NCBI GenBank assembly: GCA_000697475.1
Contig: JNEU01000797.1
Span: 1 to 64,000 of the forward strand
Length of the DNA: 64,000 nt
Direction of reading: 5' to 3'
Origin: Lichtheimia corymbifera B2541
Taxonomy: Eukaryota > Mucoromycota > Mucoromycetes > Mucorales > Lichtheimiaceae
Each line of letters opens with the position of its first letter. Position 1 is the stretch's first letter. The translations under genes were made by a program, and so were the position numbers. The notes under the pieces are model-generated. The model saw only the letters and a list, made by a program, of their open reading frames with translations, had not been told where the DNA came from and ran no database searches. Shown one piece after another: positions 37,347 to 49,712 of the stretch.

Positions 37347-38498
37347 TTAACGCCGTTGTTTTCGACTCGATGTTCTCGGTTGTGCTCTACGTGATGATGA
37401 AGATGATGATAATGTGCTTCGACTTTTTCCGCCTCGAGACCGATTGCGTTTCTTGATAACATCAGTTTTAAGACTTAAAGGTCGTACCATGCCATGAAGC
37501 TTGAGAAAGAGACCACATGCATTGCATAATGGTTCTCCCTTGGGATTACGACGCCAGAGAGGTGTGTTAGTAGTCTCGCAATTGGTGCAACAAACGATTC
37601 CATCCGGATGGTTTGGCAGCAAGGGTGGAGCAGGGGTTGCTTTTTTTCTGCTTCCGGGCGATGTTCTTTTTGTATTCTTCTTTTGGTGTGATGATGACAA
37701 TGAAGAGCGCACGTGTCTTTTAGTATGCTGCGTTGTAAGCAACCAATCAGGATCATTGTCCTTGTCATCCTCCTCTTCATTCTCTTCCTCTTCGCTCGTT
37801 TCGTCTTCATCGTTTTTATCAGGTATGGCTTGTTTCACGGCAACATCAGCCGCTGCTACCACCTCGGTTGAAGTAGAAGCCGTGCTGGTAGTTGTAATGG
37901 ATGGCGGTGGTGTTGATGGCGTAAAGTCTTCCTCTGCACTGATTAGCTGGTTGATGAATGCATCATCATCATTCGACATGTTTTCTTGTGATTCTTGCTG
38001 CAATGCAGAGGTCGATAGAATATGAGATGGATGAATGTGTAAAAATTGGGAAAAGTCATTGTCGTGCAAAGTGTGATTGTTGTTGTCAATCTCGCAGCTG
38101 CCGTTGCCACCAGACATGATCACGGGCTCACCAAGGAGTAGTGTGTCATTTGGATTGTTGTTGTGATGATACATCCAAGCTGTTGTCGTATCATGGTCTT
38201 GCTTAGTGATTGTATTCCACTCCTCATTGAATGGTGTACTCGTTTGCAACGTCATGTATTCCGAGCTATTGGGTGTCATCGGTAATGGTATTCCCGCCAT
38301 GCCAATAGGGTGCTCCGAGAATGGGTGATAGTGATGGCTGTATCCCAAAGTCAAATCGCTTGCTGTTCCAGACACCAGCCCATTCAAAAAGAGCTGCTCA
38401 ATATCTGTCATCATGGGTTCACCTGAAGAGGATGCAGCACCTGGAAACGAGACTGGATGTGGTTGCTGTTGAAAAGGATAATGGACCTGGGAATGCAT
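37347..38498 (-). CDS. GATA-type zinc finger transcription factor (AreA/NIT2-like finger)
   Basis: Intronless, 383 residues. One GATA finger spans about residues 304-353: [20 protein letters not shown], then [13 protein letters not shown] (C-x2-C-x17-C-x2-C), followed by the basic arm [15 protein letters not shown]. This finger and arm are characteristic of fungal nitrogen-regulation GATA factors, which bind GATA sites and activate catabolic genes. The rest is low-complexity. The N-terminal two thirds are H, N, T and S-rich, an acidic block ([20 protein letters not shown]) may be an activation region, and the protein ends in a Ser/Arg-rich tail. At 383 residues it is much shorter than ascomycete AreA and lacks most of its N-terminal region, so the exact function is open. 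Confidence 0.93.
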   Translation of the reverse strand: MHSQVHYPFQQQPHPVSFPGAASSSGEPMMTDIEQLFLNGLVSGTASDLTLGYSHHYHPFSEHPIGMAGIPLPMTPNSSEYMTLQTSTPFNEEWNTITKQDHDTTTAWMYHHNNNPNDTLLLGEPVIMSGGNGSCEIDNNNHTLHDNDFSQFLHIHPSHILSTSALQQESQENMSNDDDAFINQLISAEEDFTPSTPPPSITTTSTASTSTEVVAAADVAVKQAIPDKNDEDETSEEEENEEEDDKDNDPDWLLTTQHTKRHVRSSLSSSHQKKNTKRTSPGSRKKATPAPPLLPNHPDGIVCCTNCETTNTPLWRRNPKGEPLCNACGLFLKLHGMVRPLSLKTDVIKKRNRSRGGKSRSTLSSSSSSRRAQPRTSSRKQRR

Positions 38499-39896
38499 GG
38501 TTGCAGCAGGAGAAAAAGGGAAAAAAAGAAAATTGATGCGAAAAAAAAGAAGAGACGGGGCTTTTAATGCATCAACTGACGACCGGGATCGTTGACATGG
38601 CTATACAATTCCTTGTGTCACAAAGGACCACCATTCGTCATATATATACCTTCATATGCGAGACAACTCTGCCGGGTACACAGTATAAAAGGGAATCATG
38701 CAACTATGGTGTACGCGCATCACCGTAACAGCATGCACCTTTGTGTAGAAAATAAGCAACAACGTGATGATAAAGCATTCTCTATCTTTTGTATCATGGG
38801 CACCACCACTGCACTATCAATAGGTTGATCAGCGCCTTTATCGTGCCATCTTTATGCCATATGAGCCTAACAAATACTAAACCTCTTTCCCATAATACTA
38901 CATTCGCTTTGTTGTTTTGCTCTCGCTTCCCTTTCTTCCTTTTTGATATTGGATGAGTTGTACAAGTATTACACAGCCTTTTCATCGATGAGTCTTTGCT
39001 CAGCCGTCATGGCAAGACGCGAGGTGGCTGGCCCCTCCTCCGCTTACCTCTACCATCCAATCAAGCGAAGCATAGCTTTGGCATCTTTCCGTGAAAGCTA
39101 AAAAAGGAAACACGTTTCTGTGCTCAAAGGACAACTATTTATCACTCATTCCTCGGCAGATATCGCTCAACATCGTGTCTCTAATGGCTTTAAGGAAAAT
39201 CCAAACTCTGAAGCTCATTAACGATGTCAACCCAGAATGAAAGGAGCCGAGATGATTGCTATAAGAAAGGAAAGTGGGGAGTGATGAGACAGTAACAGCG
39301 GCGTGGATGTGGGTGTTCTAGGCCTGCTGATGCTTATTAAAAAAGTGGCGTAATTTAGTTTCGAGCCTTGGCTCATTGCATGTGTGCTAAGACAAATAGG
39401 TTGTTGCCTATATGGAGAATCCCGTTCTTCAGCGGTTCATGCAACCCAACACTTGATGCACAAATAATGCCGATGGCTACACACATGTTAATCAACATGA
39501 TTGCATGATGCCCTCTATCCCGCTAACCTTGATTGTCGATCTAAATCTTGCTTACTTTTCAAGAAAAAATCGACATGATTAAGCTCAGTGGCATATATGT
39601 CAAACGCTGTTGAAAGGCACGTGGGAGGTTTTTCTTTCTAACGGTGCTTATCCACTACTCATCACCATGACCATGCACACACGGAGATCCCACATCTGTC
39701 ATAAAATGAACATGTTTACATATTGGTATGCATATGAAATATTATCTAATCCTATTGAGCTATGTAGTATGTCCAGAACGTGTGCTGTCAGCGGCGAAAC
39801 TGGGTGAGCGAGGTGATGCTTGAAAGAGGAAGGCTGGTTTTACTCCGCCTTTATTGCACATCGCTTTCCTGCAACCACTACGTGTTTTTGGCATCA
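38499..39896. other. Divergent intergenic region, GATA factor and SEC3
   Basis: 1.4 kb with no recognised gene. TATATATA at about 38,640 and AGTATAAAAGGG at about 38,682 occur, but neither is clearly placed for either gene. Confidence 0.45.
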
Positions 39897-42800
39897 ATGG
39901 CATCCGAGGCAGTTCGTCAAGCCATCATTGACAGCCTATTCTCTCCCGAAGCTGGAGGTACAATGCGTAATGTGCTCATCACCCACGTCGTCTCATTGTC
40001 TTCTTTTCACGTTTAGGTGCCGCCGAGAAGTTGCTTATCCATCTCAAGGTGTTTGAAGATGTAAAACATACCGATTCCGGTGGTCGAGGAAACGGCACTC
40101 CCCAAATCGTTGGAAAACCTCGATATCTCTGTCTAACACGCAAGTATTGTGGATGTATAAAAGATATGCTATTGACACTTTGTATAAAATAGAAAAACGC
40201 AACAAGATCCGACTATACAAGACCAAACGCAACCAGAATGGAGCATTCACTATTGGGAAAACATGGTCTCTTGAAGATATTAAGCAGATTGAATCAATGG
40301 ATGTAAGTATGGGTGTATACCTATGGACATGAAGAAGGAAGATTGATGTGTGTCTCGTTAGGCCAACCAATTTTCGATGACATTGAACAAGCATTATGTA
40401 TGGTCTGTTGAATGGCCACGAGAGAAACTCGTCTTTTTGGCACACGTGGTAGACGTAAGTAAATGAAGGACAAGAATGACATGGATCTTAACTTATATCA
40501 CAATGCTTAGTCATGCCAGCGATTCATCGGTAAAGTTCCTCGCCTGGTCAACCTTGATGAGAGCTATTTATTGCGTTGTAAGTATAGGACATTGGATGCA
40601 GTATATCGGTGGATAGCATGTTGATCATTCATTGTATGATAGATCTGGCGGGATCCGTTTCAGCAGTACCATCCAAGCCTAGTGCTACATCAATGGCACC
40701 TTCATCACCTTCATCCACCATTCCTCCCAGTATTCCACCACCAAGCTCACCACCTAGCAATCATCATGAAAACGATACACGGTCCTATTCGTCATCATCT
40801 CAACAGTATCCATCAGCTGAGCGTTCTTATCCAGCACCTTCTTCTCCATCATCCACTCGATCACCACCATTACAACCACCACCTGCTCTTGAGCAGCAAC
40901 GAAGCAGCAATCATAACATCACCCTTGGATCTCCACCAGGTGCAAGAACTGTGGAACCTAATATCAACACCACCGAGGAAACAGCCGCAGTCGCAGCAAC
41001 AACAAGATACCCAGAACATTCACAACCATCTGTCAATGGTGAAACAACAGAAAGGGAACGACGTGAACAAGAACGTCTTCAACGTGAGATGCGCCGAGAA
41101 CGCGAAAAACGAGATAAACAAGCGCAACAGGAACAAGGCAAGTTTGCAGTATGACATGATGCCGATGCCATCACAACATGCTGACATAGTTCAATAGAAA
41201 AACAACGCAAAATGGCTGAGATGCAGGATAAGATGGCTGAACAAGCGTCGTTGATGAACGTGGAAGAGCTTTTAGCGGATTTCAATTGGAAAACGAGTGG
41301 TAATGCTGCAGCTTTGGAGAAACGTCTTTTGGGAGAATTGCATGCTCTGGAAGCAGTAAGTATCACGTGATCAATGATATGGATGCAGCCATCTAATTTA
41401 TTTTCTCAGGCCAATGTACATGCTATTATTCAATCGGATGAGCGTGTTCGTTCTGTGGTGGATCAAATTGATGAAGCATTACAGGAATTGGATACTATGG
41501 ACAATTGGTTGTTACTGTATAGTGCAGAATTGAATGTAAGTCGTTGATAGGGATGCTGGCATGGATTTTAATTCTTTCTATTGGTAGAGTATGGGCGATG
41601 ATATCCGTGAAATCGAATCCCAGAATCGTGGTCTACAGATCCTTGCCCAAAACCAACAAAAGCTTAGCCGTGACCTGGATTACTTGCTGGTAAATGGTGC
41701 TATCTAAATGTATGGAGTGAGACGGCCCAACTCAACTATTGCTCTTATATAGAATGCCATCACTATTCCTCGTTCCTGCTTAGACAGTCTCAAATATGAT
41801 CCAATGGACACTGCTGAAAATGTGGGCCAAATTCAAGCAGCGGCAGAAAAGTTGCAACAGGTTCTCAAGATCAAGTTGGACGATGGAATGCAAAATATGC
41901 AGGCAGTGCAAGAACGTATGGAAGTGTACAATGCGCACAGCAACAAATTCAGCACCCGTATCTATGATCACATGAAGCAAGAATTTGAAAAGCACGTACG
42001 TTGAAAGATGGTTCATGTGCGTGGATGGTTGAACTCACCAAACTACCGTTTTGTACAGGCCCAGAATTATGGAGATATGAGAAATCGTTCGCCAGCTAAT
42101 TCATCACGCAAAAACCAACCCATTGTTGCTGTGCCTCACAAGTCGATCGAAGACAGCCTTATCCGCTACCAAGGGTTTTCACTATGGGAGAAGGAAATGG
42201 AGCCACGCATGTATAGTGAACTGCAACGGCATTATGCACAAGCTATGGCCCCGTTGTACGAACAAGATATACGTGAGCTGCTTGATGCCACCCGACCCTC
42301 GTATACGATTCTACGTAACCGTGGAGCTGATGATTTGGATTATAGTATGTAAATGATATTGAACAATGCAGAATCAGCCGCTAACCCCGTTTCCTTTAGT
42401 CTTTAAGCCTGAAGAATCACGTCCTGTACGCGCACTGGCATATGGTGCCAACCTTAGAAGTGAGGACTCGAGAACACACCGGTATCGTCATATGCTTCGA
42501 GGATCTGTGGAGGGTGTCATCGGCAATGGAGGTAGCCGTGGTAGCATCGATGATGACGAGCGGGCTGCGGATGATGTATGTGGGAGGAGGATCATGTTGT
42601 TAGACAATATCCATGGCACTAAGACGTATATTTCTTTGTAGGCTTTTGGTCAGCTCATTGCACAAACCACCATGCTTGTATGTCGAGAACAGAACTTCAT
42701 GTGCGATTTGTTCCAATATTACCAAGGTGCACCCAAGTCCTTTTTGGAACGTGGTCCTGTGTATGCTCAAGTACCTAATACAAACGAATTATGTGGTCGA

Positions 42801-44242
42801 CGGGAAAAGCCACGTGACATCAAAATGTCTAAGAAAATACTGTAAGTGGATAACTCAGTGGATATTATGGATACCTAGTTCTTAAGCTTAAATTTATAGT
42901 GATTGGATGGAAAACATATTTGAGACCCTTGAACCAAGCATTGTCAGTCTTATTGAATATGGCGTAAAGAGTGATCCAACGTAAGTCAAAGAGTCGCACA
43001 TAGGAAGTGGGTAGGATGCCAATCATTGGATTTCTATCTAGGCAAGCGATAAGTATGTTGGCAGCCGTTGAATTCCAGAATGACAAGTGGGCGGGATCAG
43101 ATCAAAAATTCATGTTACGCATGTGCAATTCACTGATGCAGCGATTGACTCGAATGTTTGAACGCTTTGTGGTAAGTTTTGCTACTACGGGCTATGCGAT
43201 ATAGAGGTGATGGCTGATGTGCACTTGCAGGCCGATCAATTGAAAGTCATTGAGGATACCAAAGTGAGCACCAAGAAGCGGCGTGGTATTCTATCCTTCT
43301 TCCGTACATTCCCTGTAAGTAGGCTGATTGGATTTTGCATGACACAGTCACACTAAATCGGGTTGACAGGTATTTGCATTACGGTTGGAAGTGGCAGCTG
43401 CCAATGTGGATCCGGATTCTCAAACGAGGAAGACTGTGAATGATGCCTATGAGAAAATCATCAACACCATGATGTCAAGCTTGGATTCGATTGCTCGTGA
43501 AACCGATCAAACCGGCGATGATAAGGAACAGCTGAATGCAAATATCATGTATATTGGTAAGTGGTCCTATCATCTCGTTTACCATAGTGGACTCCATCTT
43601 TAACGAAAACTTTTTAGAAAACATGCATCATTTCCACCATGAGCTGCGCTCAAACAAACTGCATGTGCTTGAGAAATGGATGAAGTATGCAAAGAATCAG
43701 TATGAGACGAGCCTGAACTCTTACATCAAGGTTGTGATTCGACGACCGTTGGGCAAGCTACTTGTAAGTATTATCATAGAGACGATATGAAAAACAACGT
43801 TGGCTAAGGCGTGCGTGATACAGGAATTCTTTGAAGGAGTGGAGAACCTCATGCACACAAGCACCCCAGAAGAAGTGCAATTCCACATGAACTACAACAA
43901 GACCCAACTTCGTAAAGTTATAAGCATGTATCCTGCCAAGGAGGTAAGTGTAATCAGGAGAAATGTCAATATCATGTATCCATCCTGACTAAAGATATTG
44001 TCGTACTTAAGATCAAGAAATCTTTGGAGCAATTATACAAGCGAGTTGACAAGCACTTTTCTGAAGAGGAAGGACTTTTACAAGTGGTTTGGCGCGGTAT
44101 TCAAGAAGAATTTATTCGACAGCATGAAAAGATGGAAAACTTGATCCAAAAGTGTTATCCGGATGCACGTGTCCACTTGGAATTCAGCATACAAGACCTT
44201 TTAGGCATGATGAGCGAGTTGGCACGCAAGGTGCATGTGTAA
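39897..44242 (+). CDS. SEC3: Exocyst complex subunit SEC3 (EXOC1)
   Basis: Twenty exons: 39897-39957, 40017-40139, 40193-40302, 40362-40454, 40511-40577, 40643-41137, 41198-41355, 41410-41535, 41588-41689, 41753-41995, 42059-42344, 42400-42575, 42642-42841, 42900-42980, 43042-43171, 43231-43314, 43370-43556, 43618-43763, 43824-43943 and 44012-44242. They give 1,072 residues. SEC3 tethers secretory vesicles at growth sites and binds PI(4,5)P2 and Rho GTPases. Residues about 20-150 form the lipid-binding PH domain (GKPRYLCLT, GAFTIGKTWSLEDIKQIESM, KHYVWSVEWPREKLVFLAHV). About 155-310 is a Pro/Ser-rich linker ending in a charged coiled coil. LLADFNWKTSGNAAALEKRL and DDIREIESQNRGLQILAQNQ are conserved core blocks. 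The end is SIQDLLGMMSELARKVHV. Introns 2 and 6 use GC donors, both forced by the frame. Confidence 0.93.
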
Positions 44243-46786
44243 TGAATGTCTCATAGTATATCCTCCTTTTAATACAATCCCCAATTCCCGCTTTTTTTTT
44301 ATTCAAAACATGGAATGGATGATGGCGGCAGCGGAGCAAAAGATGGGCATGGTAAAGGACACTGAGGGAATCTCATTGTGTGGAGTCGGACATCCAAGAG
44401 AGGGTGTGTGTGCGCGCGCTAGCCAAAGCGTAAAAGAGGGACAAGAGTTCAGTGGCTGGTGGGAGTTTACGCTTACACTCATACACGACATTTCACGGTG
44501 TGCTTGGCATGGTTTGGATGATGGCTTTTGCTATTATCAAGTAACCTGCCTTGCCATTGCGAGTGTCGTGATACGGTTTCCCAGCCAAAGATGTTATGCG
44601 AAAGAGAAACTTGCTAATGTCTTGCCAGCTGAGAAGGATCTGCTCATCAGTCGGAAACCAAGAATAAACCCCAAGGACCTCGGTAGACCTGGTGCTCGAG
44701 AGACAAAGGCACAGGGACAGATACGGGTTCTACATTATTATCATCATTAGTACATTCATATGTTTGAAATAAATCTTTGATATCATCGCGATTACCTGGG
44801 CTCATCGTGCTGCGACAGTGAGGATCATAGTTTAGGATTTGATATGCCACAATGTCTTGGAGGCATTCGAAGATCAATCTTTCTGATATCAACCTTTTTC
44901 GTTTGACTGTTAGCGATCAATCCATCTTAGTTCGGAAGAACATTTATTCATGTACGTTGTAAGGCAATAACTCTTTGCTACAATAACCAGAACCTTTATT
45001 GGTATACGATTCGATACAACGGCCACGACGCCCTTCCCTTGTCTCTCAACTCTTTTCAAGGCATGAAAGCAAACACCTTTCACTCCTGGCAAAGATCCTT
45101 TTGTTGTACGAGCTTGGCGGATCAAAGGCAATAAGTGGAATTTTGTTGCTTTGATGGAATTCTTGAACAGTTTTCGAGGGAACATCTGAAAGTTGATGCT
45201 GCTTGTATGCGTGAAACTTCATGCTGTCGAAATACATATGTATATCATCATAGACTTATCTAACGTGATTTTCCAGCTGGCAATCGAAAAAAGGGAATGG
45301 GAGAAGGGGCAAGGGAAAGAGGGAAACAAAGTATATTTCGCAGCGAACGAGACAAGGAAGGTTTGGTTGGGTGTGGGATCGTGTACATATCGTGTGAGAT
45401 GATGCGGATGTTTCATGTGTGAGGATTTTGATGTGTCCGTGGCGTCCAATATCAAGTTACTGCTTAAACTGCATAAAGAGAAAGGATTGGAATCATAGTG
45501 TAAGCAAACGAGAGCTTTGCTATCCGTAAACTTACCTTGAAAAATATTCTTACTTCGAGTTGTCAATCGAGACATTGCCTGCCAAAAAGAGTGCTTCGCA
45601 GGACACTGTTGTGTATATGTAGCAATCCCATGTGTGCTCTGGCGAGCAACACTTAGCCTAACTTAGCATGTGTATGTAATATCAAATGATAAAATGGCGA
45701 GCCAAGAAATTCTTGGACACCATGCATGAATTGATGATCAAGTCGACCTTATCAAAACAATCCATGACATTTTTCACTTGTTCTTCACGATACTCTGGTA
45801 ACATGTTGCTGTTGAAAACACCAACCGAGGACATCTTGACAGTCCCTTTTGAAGAGGTAGGTATGTACATCAAAGGGAATGTGAAGGTGCAGTATTAAGT
45901 AGGGTGGTTAGGCTTCACTTTAAAAATAAGAGCTAAATATCACAATGACAGCAATGATAATGAAAATAGGATAACAATAAAAGGCTAAATAAGGTCATCA
46001 TCACAATAATGAGCCCTGTATCGGTCACAAAATAAGACCATCAACCATCATAATACTCACATTTACTTGGGCTTTGGGAGTGCCAGCAATCAAAGAGCGG
46101 TATAACGGAAGGAAAGGAAGAGGTGTATGGGAGTGTGATAGTAGGCGACAACATCCCTGGTCTATATGTGCATGGTGGGCGTGGGTATTTCAGTGATAAA
46201 AGGTTTGTTGGGGATGGTGACGGGACTGATAGATTGATGGGATGGCTTCACAAAGAGCTTTGGTGTGATTGATTGTTGTCGTTGCATGAATCAGGATTTG
46301 AGATATGTAAAGATAGTGCCAATATCCATCATCATCAAACAATGTCTTCCATCTGCTATTGTGAATCATTTTCTCTGCTCAGATTCCACGAGATAAGACA
46401 TTGGGTACTCCTTTCAGAAAGAAAGTTGAAGATTGTCAGCGAACATAGTGCTCAGACATAGATGCTGCTGCCCGCCATGGGAGTGATAACAATGCACACG
46501 CTTTCCTTTTTAGTGCGTTTGAATGGGTGATCACGGTTATTTATTTATTGAAGTTGTTTAAAGTAATAGGCTATGAATACAGGTAATTCTATGTTGACAA
46601 GAGCTCTGTAGAAGGGTGAGGAATGTTGTCATGTTTCCATGGAGATATTAGGTAACGAATGATCCAAAGCACGTGTTGCTGGATGATGAGGAGGAGAGAT
46701 GAAAGCCCGACATAATTTGGCGTGCAATGCACACACGCACGTTTGTTTCTTTTACTGTACTACCCCAGACCTTCTCCTCGCTTGAA
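44243..46786. other. Intergenic between SEC3 and the EH protein
   Basis: It holds the degenerate minus-strand ORF cluster described separately (44,647-45,873). A plus-strand ORF at 44,235-44,750 overlaps the SEC3 3' end and reads simple GTGTGTGCGCGC sequence, so I do not call it a gene. Bases 45,900-46,780 show nothing recognisable. Confidence 0.45.
44647..45873 (-). pseudogene. Degenerate ORF cluster, possible transposase-like relic
   Basis: Four or five short minus-strand ORFs follow one another in different frames. From upstream to downstream they read LPEYREEQVKNVMDCFDKVD (45,873-45,682), KFHAYKQHQLSDVP and NKIPLIAFD (45,237-45,046), GVKGVCFHALKRVERQGKGV (45,185-44,910) and SERLIFECLQDIVAYQILNY (44,892-44,647). 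Overlap between the second and third in shifted frames suggests one former protein with frameshifts. The order (N-terminal helix, IPLIAF, basic helix, then a Tyr/Ser/Cys-rich piece) loosely recalls TnpB/Fanzor-type transposon proteins common in Mucoromycota. This is pattern resemblance only. No terminal repeats were seen. Confidence 0.25.
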
Positions 46787-49609
46787 ATGCAATCGTCAAC
46801 AGGCAAGAACGCTATACACTTTTGTGAAGCCATTCAACTAAACGACAGTGGACAATGTAGCATCTTGGGAGACTTTACTCGACCCACAAGAAAAGACATC
46901 GTACATGGAATTGTTTCGAACGGCTGACACCGAAGGCAAAGGTGTCCTTCTCAAAGATGAGGCTATGGAATTCTTCAAAAAGGCCAATGTACCAAACAAC
47001 ATTCTTGGCGAGGCAAGTATATATATACCAGCCTTTATTGGCGTATGATATCTACATACTTATATCATAGCTCTAGATATGGGAAGCTGCCGACCGAGAC
47101 AACAAGGGTTTCCTCACCGACCAAGAATTCTGTATAGCCATGAAGTTGATTGCCTGTGCACAACATGGTATTCTTCCTGCAAGTCCTGTATTGACAACAA
47201 CTGGTAGGTGGGTATATTGTGTGTGTGTGTGGATAATGGACGTATATCCATGACTGACGCCAAAATGATAGTTCCATTGCCACAACTTGAAGGGGTTCAT
47301 GTACGACCAGCAATACCGAATACCAACCGACCCTCGACACCACGATCCAATCCTCCACCTTCAGCAAGTCCTAATCTCCAAGCAGCTTCACCAGGAAGTG
47401 ACATTTTGTTGCCTGATGAACGTGCCCATTATATCAGTCTCTTTCAATCCTCCGGTCCTGTGGATGGTATCTTGATCGGTAAGTGAATCGAAGGAAGGAT
47501 GAATAGAGTATTGGCTGATATGCAAGGACGTCATTAGGGGAAAAGGCCAAGGAGATCTTTTTACGATCCAACTTGCAACCTTCCACGTTACACCAAATTT
47601 GGTCACTTGCTGATACTCGCAAATCCGGCACTCTCAACCAAACCGAATTCATCATTGCTATGCATTACATTACACGTGTACTCGCTGGTCATTCTTTACC
47701 GCCATCCCTTCCAGCATCTATATATGCAGCCGCTGCTTCAGGTCGAATGAAATCGCCCGTCATGTCCAATCAATCACCTACCATTCGACGTCAAGATACT
47801 ATGCCTTTCACAGGTGGTCAATCTCATCATCCTGGTCGTGGAGATTTTGATATTTCAAATGAAGAATTCAACAAGTACAAAAAGTTCTTTGAACAATTGG
47901 ATACGAACCACTCTGGATTTATCTCTGGTACGTTTATAATCTTGAAGGGTTGGATCATGCATTTGGCTTATATATATTATCGCTTTTTAGGTGGCGATGC
48001 TGTCGTTTTCTTTCGTCATTCCAAGCTATCGGAATCTGATCTTGCACGTATTTGGGACCTTGCTGATACGAATCAAACAGGTCAATTGAACTTGCAACAA
48101 TTTGCCGTTGCTATGCATTTAATCAACCGACGGCTTTCGGGTGGTCAGATTCCAACCACGTTATCAGGTAAATAGTAGTTCCCTTGCAGATAAAAGATGA
48201 TATTGACTTTCAATGGGATAGATACTGGCCTTGCACGACACCCATCATTTATGAATACTCAAACACAGTCAACGGCTTCCGCTGCCCCCACCCAACCTAT
48301 GGCCAATCAATCATTTGACCTCCTCGGTTTATCCAGCAATGAGCCATCAACAGCAGCACCGCCCACTCAATCAGTATCTCAGCCTGGTGTAGGAACAACA
48401 ACTGAATCTGTGAGTAATATTGGGCTACAGCGTACTGAGCTCGAGTCGACGCTTTCATCCATCCGCAATGAAACGCAAAACCAGATTGCACGTAATGATC
48501 AGCTTCGTTCACAAGTGGATACTGAAGCGCAGGCCATTCGACAATTGCAGGAGACCATTGCACGTGAGAAAGAATCATTGGAAGCGTTGAAACGAGCAGC
48601 TACAGATGCTGAACGAGAGCTGGAACAGCAAAAGAGCAAAAAGAACGAGTTGACACAAGAATTACGAGTATTGAAGCAAGAACATAATCACTACAATCAG
48701 CGTCTTGAACATGCCCAAAGCGAATTGCAAAAGACAACCATCAGCTCACCTGTCTCTGCAAAGGAACAACCTACGAGTGCATCATCCCCCAACAACAACA
48801 ACATGTTTTCGTTATCCACTGCACCAGCTGGAGAGTTATTCGGTTCTGTCAATCAGCATTCGACAGGATCTCCCTCATTATCATCACCAGCACCAAAGAA
48901 AGGATTCGACCCATTTGAAGGATTCAAAAAGGGGGCAACATCATCATCTGCAGCATCATCTCCTATTGCAACGTTGAATCGATTGAAGGAAGAATCTGAT
49001 AACAAGCAACAAACGAGATCAGGAACACCAAATGTGGATATCAGTGACATTGAAGCCAAATTCCCTGATCTATCAACGATGGAGCATAATTTCCAACCTA
49101 CTTCACCAGCTCAACATCCTCCTCCTCCAGCATCTACATCATCAGCAACATCCACTCCTGCTGCTACTCCTAAACAATCATCAGCATCCATTCCTCCTTT
49201 TACCCAACAACAACAACAACAACAACCCACTTCACCCTTCCTTCATAATAATTATTCGATTCCACAGCAACAACAATCACCATTGACGCGCCAAGCAACA
49301 TTATCCCCTTCACAAGCTAAATCGGTTGCCAAGTACGGTTTTGATCTTTCAGCTTTTGAAGATGATGATGGACCCTCTACAACTACCACAAACACTGCTA
49401 ATGCTGCTCCTCCTTCTGGATCACTCAAGGATGATTTGCATTCATTGATCAGTAGCCCTGCAACTACAGGATCCGCTCCTCAACAACAGCAACAACAATC
49501 CACCAAGACCACCAGCTTTGATGATATCTTCAACGTCAATCCTAACAACAACAATAACAAACCTGCCCCAGAAAAGAAGCCCACATTTGATGAAATGTTC
49601 TTTTCTTAA
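46787..49609 (+). CDS. EDE1: EDE1/Eps15-like EH-domain endocytic scaffold
   Basis: Exons 46787-46802, 46849-47012, 47077-47203, 47272-47478, 47538-47927, 47991-48167 and 48222-49609 give 822 residues. EDE1/Eps15 proteins start clathrin-coated pits at the plasma membrane by binding NPF-bearing adaptors. Three EH domains are visible: about 12-95 (EFCIAMKLIACAQHG), 145-230 (LHQIWSLADTRKSG, FIIAMHYIT) and 270-360 (LARIWDLADTNQTGQLN, FAVAMHLINRRLSGG). A coiled coil follows at about 410-510 (ETIAREKESLEALKRAATDA), then a Q/P/S-rich tail with short FDPFEGF, FDLSAFED and FDDIF motifs, ending FDEMFFS. There is no UBA domain, unlike yeast EDE1, so it is shorter. The 16-nt start exon, with a GC-donor intron of 46 nt, is inferred because no in-frame ATG precedes EH1 otherwise. 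The intron after exon 2 also starts GCAAGT and is forced by the frame. Confidence 0.87.
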
Positions 49610-49612
49610 ATC

Positions 49613-49618
49613 AATAAA
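49613..49618 (+). terminator. Polyadenylation signal of the EH-protein gene
   Basis: AATAAA lies four bases after the stop codon (TAAATCAATAAAAGC). The convergent SDH4 gene ends only 95 bp further on. Confidence 0.4.
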
Positions 49619-49712
49619 AGCTTCATAGTATACCTCCAACTAAGATTTGGTTAATGCATGTATATATACAGTAGTTATCATTTTTATTTGTCATTCTATG
49701 GTGGATGATGTC

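Noticed and set aside
37501..38025. 174-codon plus-strand ORF
   Set aside because: Antisense to the GATA factor, whose finger and basic arm are unmistakable on the other strand.
44235..44750. 171-codon ORF overlapping the SEC3 3' end
   Set aside because: Starts inside the last SEC3 codons, reads through simple GTGTGTGCGCGC sequence, and has no recognisable domain.
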